64,000 nucleotides of DNA. It comes from Fuscovulum blasticum DSM 2131. Its GTDB lineage: Bacteria > Pseudomonadota > Alphaproteobacteria > Rhodobacterales > Rhodobacteraceae. The stretch spans positions 186,001 through 250,000 of the forward strand of contig NZ_PZKE01000004.1 of the NCBI RefSeq assembly GCF_003034965.1. The letters are read 5' to 3'. The translations under genes and the position numbers were made by a program. The notes beneath the pieces are model-generated. The model saw nothing but the letters and a program-made list of their open reading frames with translations. It was not told where the DNA came from and did not search any database. Of the stretch, positions 60,244-64,000 are shown one piece after another; position 1 is the stretch's first letter, and each line of letters opens with the position of its first letter.

Positions 60244-61011
60244 ATGGATTGGGTGATGGCGGGGCTGCCGGCGGCGGCGGGGGCCGGCGCGGTGGCGGTG
60301 TCGCTGGTGGCGGGGTTCGTGAAGGGGGCGGTTGGCTTTGCCATGCCGTTGATCATGATCTCGGCCTTTTCCGCCTTTCTGCCGCCCGATCTGGCGCTGG
60401 CGGGAATGATCCTGCCGACGCTGGTGACCAACCTGTCACAGGCGTTCCGGCAGGGCTGGCAACCGGCGCGCGACAGTGCCTGGACCTACCGCCGGTTCCT
60501 GATTGCGACGGTGGTGTTCATCATCGTCTCGGCCCAGCTTTTCGACCTGATCCCGCGCATGGCCTATCTGCTGATCCTTGGCCTGCCGGTCACGGCCTTT
60601 GCCGCGGCGCAACTGGCCGGCCTGCCGCTGGCGCTGCCGCTGCATCACCGGAACCGGGCCGAATGGGCGCTGGGGGTGATCGGCGGGCTTTATGGCGGGA
60701 TTTCCGGCATCTGGGGGCCGCCACTTCTGGTGTTCCTGCTGTCCATCGGCGCCGAGAAGACCGAGATGGTGCGGGTGCAGGGCGTGATCTTCCTGATCGG
60801 GGCGGTCACGCTGCTGGGCGCGCATCTGGGCACCGGGCTGGCGAACCCGGCCAGCCTTGGTTTTTCGGCGCTGCTGGTGATTCCGGCGCAGATCGGCATG
60901 TGGGCCGGCTATCGGCTGCAGGACCGGCTGGATCAGGCCCGCTTCCGCCGCTGGACGCAGGGGCTGCTGGTGGTGACGGGGCTGAATCTGGTGCGGCAGG
61001 CGCTGATGTGA
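60244..61011 (+). CDS. TSUP-family (TauE/SafE) membrane transporter
   Basis: This 255-residue protein has eight hydrophobic segments in two similar halves, with GFVKGAVGFAMPLIMISAF and LYGGISGIWGPPLLVFLLSIG corresponding to the paired TauE/SafE signatures. Members export or import sulphur oxyanions, sulfoacetate or similar organic anions. The solute is unknown. It is divergent from mcd and convergent with pckA. Confidence 0.88.
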   Translation: MDWVMAGLPAAAGAGAVAVSLVAGFVKGAVGFAMPLIMISAFSAFLPPDLALAGMILPTLVTNLSQAFRQGWQPARDSAWTYRRFLIATVVFIIVSAQLFDLIPRMAYLLILGLPVTAFAAAQLAGLPLALPLHHRNRAEWALGVIGGLYGGISGIWGPPLLVFLLSIGAEKTEMVRVQGVIFLIGAVTLLGAHLGTGLANPASLGFSALLVIPAQIGMWAGYRLQDRLDQARFRRWTQGLLVVTGLNLVRQALM

Positions 61012-61061
61012 CCGTTCCGCCGCGGGGGCTGGCCCCCGCCCGGGCTGCGCGGCAAAGGAAA

Positions 61062-61087
61062 CGCCCGTGCAGGGGGCTGCACGGGCG
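61062..61087 (-). terminator. Rho-independent-type terminator of pckA
   Basis: CGCCCGTGCAG (61062-61072) pairs perfectly with CTGCACGGGCG (61077-61087) around a GGGG loop. On the minus strand the stem is followed by TTTCCTTTG, a T-rich tract, 26 bases past the pckA stop, so it should end the pckA message. It also sits in the gap after the convergent TSUP gene. Confidence 0.75.
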
Positions 61088-61112
61088 CGTCATCCGGTTT
61101 GTGGGCGAAGCG

Positions 61113-62711
61113 TTAGCCGATTGCGGCGGCTTTCACGTCTTCGTCGATATAGTGCACATACTGGCCGAAGTTCTTCGAGAACATGTCCACCAGCTTTTTC
61201 GCCTGCGCGTCATAGGCCGCCTTGTCGGCCCAGGTTTCGCGCGGGTTCAGCAGCGTGCTGTCCACGCCATGCGCGGCCACCGGCACATCGAAGCCGAAGT
61301 TCGGGTCGCGGCGGAATTCGGCGCGGTCAAGCGAGCCGTCCAGCGCCGCCGTCAGGAGCGCGCGGGTGGCCTTGATCGGCATCCGCTTGCCGGTGCCATA
61401 GGCGCCGCCGGTCCAGCCGGTGTTGACCAGCCAGCAGGTTGCGCCGTGCTTGGCGATCTGTGCCTGCAAGAGCTTGCCATAGACTTCCGGCCGGCGCGGC
61501 ATGAAGGGCGCGCCGAAGCAGGTGGAGAAGGTGGGTTGCGGTTCGGTGATGCCGCGTTCCGTGCCGGCCACCTTGGAGGTGAAGCCCGACAGGAAGTGAT
61601 ACATCGCCTGCGCCGGGGTCAGCCGCGCGATGGGCGGCAGCACACCGAAGGCGTCGCAGGTCAGCATCACCACGTTCTTCGGATGCCCGCCCAGGGCCGT
61701 GGCCGAGGCGTTCGAGATCGCCTCCAGCGGATAGGCGCAGCGGGTGTTGTCGGTCAGGCTGTTGTCGGCAAAGTCGATCACCAGGGTTTCCGGGTCATAG
61801 ACCATGTTTTCGACCACGGTGCCGAAGCGCGACATGGTGGAATAGATCTCGGGTTCGGCTTCCTTGGACAGGTTGATGGTCTTGGCGTAGCAGCCGCCTT
61901 CGAAGTTGAAGATGCCGCGGTCAGACCAGCCGTGTTCGTCATCGCCGATCAGCGTGCGGTCGGGGGCGGCGGAAAGCGTGGTCTTGCCGGTGCCCGACAG
62001 GCCGAAGAACACGGCCGCATCATCGGGGTTGCCAAGGGCGTGGTTGGCCGAGCAGTGCATCGCCATGACGCCCTTGCCGGGCAGCAGGTAGTTCAGAATG
62101 GTGAAGACCGATTTCTTGTTCTCGCCGGCGTAGCCGGTATTGGCGATCAGCACGGTCTTTTCGTCGAAGTTCAGCGCGATCACCGTATCGGTGCGGCAGC
62201 CGTGGCGGGCCGGGTCGGCCTTGAAGGACGGCATGTTCAGGATCGTCCATTCCGGCTCGAACGTATCAAGATCGGCGCGCGACGGGCGGCGCAGCATGTG
62301 GCGCATGAAGAGGCCATGCCAGGCCAGTTCCGTGACCACGCGCACATCGACGCGCAGCACCGGGTCGGCGCCGGCATAAAGGTCTTCCACGAAAAGTTCG
62401 CGGTCCTTCACATGGGCCAGCATGTCGGCCTTGAGCCGCGCCCAGGCTTCGGGGGCCATGGGGGCGTTGTTTTCCCACCAGATCGTGTCTTCCACCGAGG
62501 GCGTGCGGACGACGAACTTGTCCTTCGGCGAGCGGCCGGTGAATTGCCCGGTCGAGCAGAGGAAGGCGCCGCCAAGGCCAAGATGGCCCTCGCCGCGCGA
62601 CACGGCGGCCTCGACCAGGGCGGGTTCAAGCAGGTTGTAGTGGACGACCGACGCCCCTGCGATGCCCTGTTTGTCCAAGGTGCGATTGGGGTTCACGCGA
62701 CCGTTCATCAT
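61113..62711 (-). CDS. pckA: Phosphoenolpyruvate carboxykinase (ATP)
   Basis: This 532-residue enzyme converts oxaloacetate and ATP to phosphoenolpyruvate, the entry to gluconeogenesis. It shows [31 protein letters not shown], the kinase P-loop [11 protein letters not shown] (237-247), the metal-binding [24 protein letters not shown] and [17 protein letters not shown]-like [17 protein letters not shown]. Length is normal. Of two adjacent ATGs, 62711 is chosen because GGGAG lies seven bases before it. It is divergent from chvI, an arrangement found in many alphaproteobacteria. Confidence 0.97.
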   Translation of the reverse strand: MMNGRVNPNRTLDKQGIAGASVVHYNLLEPALVEAAVSRGEGHLGLGGAFLCSTGQFTGRSPKDKFVVRTPSVEDTIWWENNAPMAPEAWARLKADMLAHVKDRELFVEDLYAGADPVLRVDVRVVTELAWHGLFMRHMLRRPSRADLDTFEPEWTILNMPSFKADPARHGCRTDTVIALNFDEKTVLIANTGYAGENKKSVFTILNYLLPGKGVMAMHCSANHALGNPDDAAVFFGLSGTGKTTLSAAPDRTLIGDDEHGWSDRGIFNFEGGCYAKTINLSKEAEPEIYSTMSRFGTVVENMVYDPETLVIDFADNSLTDNTRCAYPLEAISNASATALGGHPKNVVMLTCDAFGVLPPIARLTPAQAMYHFLSGFTSKVAGTERGITEPQPTFSTCFGAPFMPRRPEVYGKLLQAQIAKHGATCWLVNTGWTGGAYGTGKRMPIKATRALLTAALDGSLDRAEFRRDPNFGFDVPVAAHGVDSTLLNPRETWADKAAYDAQAKKLVDMFSKNFGQYVHYIDEDVKAAAIG

Positions 62712-63062
62712 CTGCAAGCTCCCGTTGCCGCGCGCTGCGCGGCCATGATCTGACGTTGATGGCGCGGCGCCCGGGCCAATTGGGCGCCGACAGAGGTGCC
62801 CCGACGAAGCACCTGTCCGCTGGCCTATAACATGCGGGATTTCCGATGGAATAGCACCGATTCGCATAGTTAGCGCAACCAGATCGGGGTTAGCGCAACC
62901 AATTGCGGTTGATCCGGCAGACAGGCATGAATTCGCCAAGGCTTGGGGATTTGGCAAATCCCTGACAGGATAGTGGCACGGGTGATTCGGTCTGTGCCGG
63001 CGCCTGCGTGCCTGTTCCCAGTATGTCAGAAAACAAATAACCCAGAGCAGGGACAAATAGAC
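62712..63062. promoter_or_regulatory. pckA-chvI divergent region with phased direct repeats
   Basis: This 351-bp gap has no gene. GTTAGCGCAACCA is exactly repeated at 62869-62881 and 62889-62901, 20 bp apart. Each copy resembles LacI-family operators with a central GCGC (TGGTAGCGCTACCA is one such known form), and LacI-type regulators of pckA exist in alphaproteobacteria. A separate dyad, GGGATTT/AAATCCC with a GGC spacer, is at 62946-62962. An AGGGAC ribosome-binding site serves chvI ATG 63063. The regulator identity is inference. Confidence 0.6.
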
Positions 63063-63764
63063 ATGTCGAGGATCGCCCTTGTCGACGACGACAGGAATAT
63101 TCTGACGTCGGTCTCGATCACGCTTGAAGCCGAGGGTTTCGAGGTGGAAACCTATAATGACGGCCAGTCGGCCTTTGAGGCCTTCAGCCGCCGGATGCCG
63201 GATATGGCGGTGCTGGATATAAAGATGCCGCGGATGGACGGAATGGATCTGTTGCAGCGGCTGCGACAGAAAACAGCCATCCCCATCATCTTCCTGACCT
63301 CGAAGGATGACGAGATCGACGAGGTTCTGGGCCTGCGCATGGGCGCGGACGATTATGTGAAAAAGCCGTTCTCGCAACGGCTTCTGGTCGAACGCATCCG
63401 CGCGCTGCTGCGCCGGCAGGAGGCGATTGCCTCGGGCGAGACGGCCACCACGGAAGAAAACAAGATCATGGAGCGGGGCAATCTGCGGATGGACCCGCTG
63501 CGCCATTCGGTAACCTGGAAAGGGCGCGACGTGGCCCTGACGGTGACGGAATTCCTGCTGTTGCAGGCGCTGGCGCAACGGCCCGGCTTCGTGAAAAGCC
63601 GCGATCAGTTGATGGATGTGGCCTATGACGACCAGGTTTATGTCGATGACCGCACCATCGACAGCCACATAAAGCGGCTGCGCAAGAAAATGCGGTCGGT
63701 CGATGATGATTTCACCGCCATCGAAACGCTTTATGGTATCGGCTACCGTTACAACGAGGAATGA
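63063..63764 (+). CDS. chvI: Two-component response regulator ChvI
   Basis: This 233-residue regulator has a receiver domain with the acidic pair (VDDD, residues 7-10), phosphoacceptor Asp52 ([10 protein letters not shown]), Thr79 (LTSKDD) and Lys101 (VKKPFS), then an OmpR/PhoB winged helix with [30 protein letters not shown] and [15 protein letters not shown]. The first residues [22 protein letters not shown] match ChvI. ChvI, with the sensor ChvG, controls acid, envelope and succinoglycan-type responses in alphaproteobacteria and is usually essential. Its stop overlaps the chvG ATG (ATGA). Confidence 0.96.
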   Translation: MSRIALVDDDRNILTSVSITLEAEGFEVETYNDGQSAFEAFSRRMPDMAVLDIKMPRMDGMDLLQRLRQKTAIPIIFLTSKDDEIDEVLGLRMGADDYVKKPFSQRLLVERIRALLRRQEAIASGETATTEENKIMERGNLRMDPLRHSVTWKGRDVALTVTEFLLLQALAQRPGFVKSRDQLMDVAYDDQVYVDDRTIDSHIKRLRKKMRSVDDDFTAIETLYGIGYRYNEE

Positions 63765-64000
63765 GCGCCGCGCCGCGAATGGAGATGGAAGACCGGCCCC
63801 GCCCCAGAAACTCCGGCGAAGTGCTTCTGGGCGAGGACTGGGTTTCGCCCGATGCCACCGTCGAGACCCTGCGCGAGGTGCGCGGGCGGGGGGCTGGTCG
63901 CGCTGAACCGCAGCCCGCTGGCGCGCAAGATCATCATCTTCAACCTGATGGCGCTGGTGGTTCTGGTGGGCGGCGTGCTGTTCCTGAACCCGTTTCGCGA
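63761..64000 (+). pseudogene. chvG: Sensor histidine kinase ChvG, 5' end, with apparent 1-bp insertion
   Basis: The ATG overlaps the chvI stop. The first frame gives the ChvG-like cytoplasmic start ([28 protein letters not shown]). After the six-G run at 63888-63893 the open sense shifts by one: dropping one G restores [27 protein letters not shown] and the first membrane helix with LFLNPFR, exactly the expected ChvG sequence. As written, the protein continues into Gly/Ala/Pro-rich nonsense. The change could be a homopolymer sequencing error or a real slippage mutation. The rest of the gene is outside the window. Confidence 0.82.

Noticed and set aside
12000-64000. Search for tRNA, rRNA, CRISPR arrays, insertion sequences and prophage genes by eye
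   Set aside because: No T-loop-like sequences, regular spacer arrays, transposase motifs or integrases were seen; the claim of absence is limited to visual reading.

Overview
The window is a 64 kb piece of a GC-rich alphaproteobacterial chromosome, almost certainly from the family Rhodobacteraceae. The evidence is the gene order and content: folK-rpoZ-rel-pdxJ-acpS-lepB-rnc-era-recO, three deformylase-type genes next to fmt, an extended methylsuccinyl-CoA dehydrogenase (ethylmalonyl-CoA pathway), and pckA divergent from chvI-chvG. Coding density is very high, many genes overlap by ATGA or GTGA, and GTG and TTG starts occur. I found no rRNA, tRNA, CRISPR array, insertion sequence or prophage. 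The window reads as ordinary chromosome with several accessory islands.

Layout. 1-2.3 kb: end of a Ni/Co ECF transporter operon (cbiM, cbiL-like, cbiQ, cbiO). 2.3-6.1 kb: zapE, a VOC protein and a chemoreceptor. 6.4-10.7 kb: a thioesterase, a kynureninase-like PLP enzyme, a flavin reductase, NnrS and a VOC protein. 10.8-12.4 kb: a homocysteine methyltransferase homologue and an RluA-type pseudouridine synthase. 12.4-20.8 kb: a probable quaternary-amine uptake and catabolism island made of a DeoR regulator, a binding protein, an ATPase, a fused double permease, a choline-kinase-like protein and a DMGDH-like flavoprotein with a GcvT domain. 20.8-24.5 kb: small enzymes, then a secreted alpha/beta hydrolase divergent from a membrane-embedded AraC regulator, with a perfect palindrome between them. 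24.7-28.1 kb: smc, broken by an apparent one-base insertion. 28.1-34.2 kb: two glycosyltransferases, MOSC, cbiB, an L,D-transpeptidase and a PatB-type beta-lyase.

34.4-37.1 kb: def, a second def, a deformylase-like protein that has lost active-site residues, fmt and a small membrane protein. 37.1-42.5 kb (mostly minus strand): TetR, TRIC-type channel, rnhA, DUF3429, LysE, a periplasmic unknown, ispH, YqaA and an NYN protein. 42.6-47.5 kb: folK, rpoZ, rel and two DUF2062 proteins. 47.7-49.3 kb: a type I-secreted-looking RTX/Hint protein. 49.4-54.7 kb: pdxJ, acpS, lepB, rnc, era, DUF1491, a small membrane protein and recO. 54.8-60.0 kb: MFS, SDR, a lamin-tail/Hint protein and mcd. 60.2-64.0 kb: TSUP permease, pckA, chvI and the start of chvG, which also carries an apparent one-base insertion in a G6 run.

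The points that most deserve a second look are: the kinase-containing quaternary-amine island with its operator-like direct repeats; the membrane AraC/hydrolase pair with its 18-bp palindrome; the catalytically degenerate third deformylase; the two Hint proteins; the clusters of perfect palindromes inside operons; the 20-bp-phased repeats between pckA and chvI; and the two frameshifts. All calls are from reading the sequence; no database search was run.
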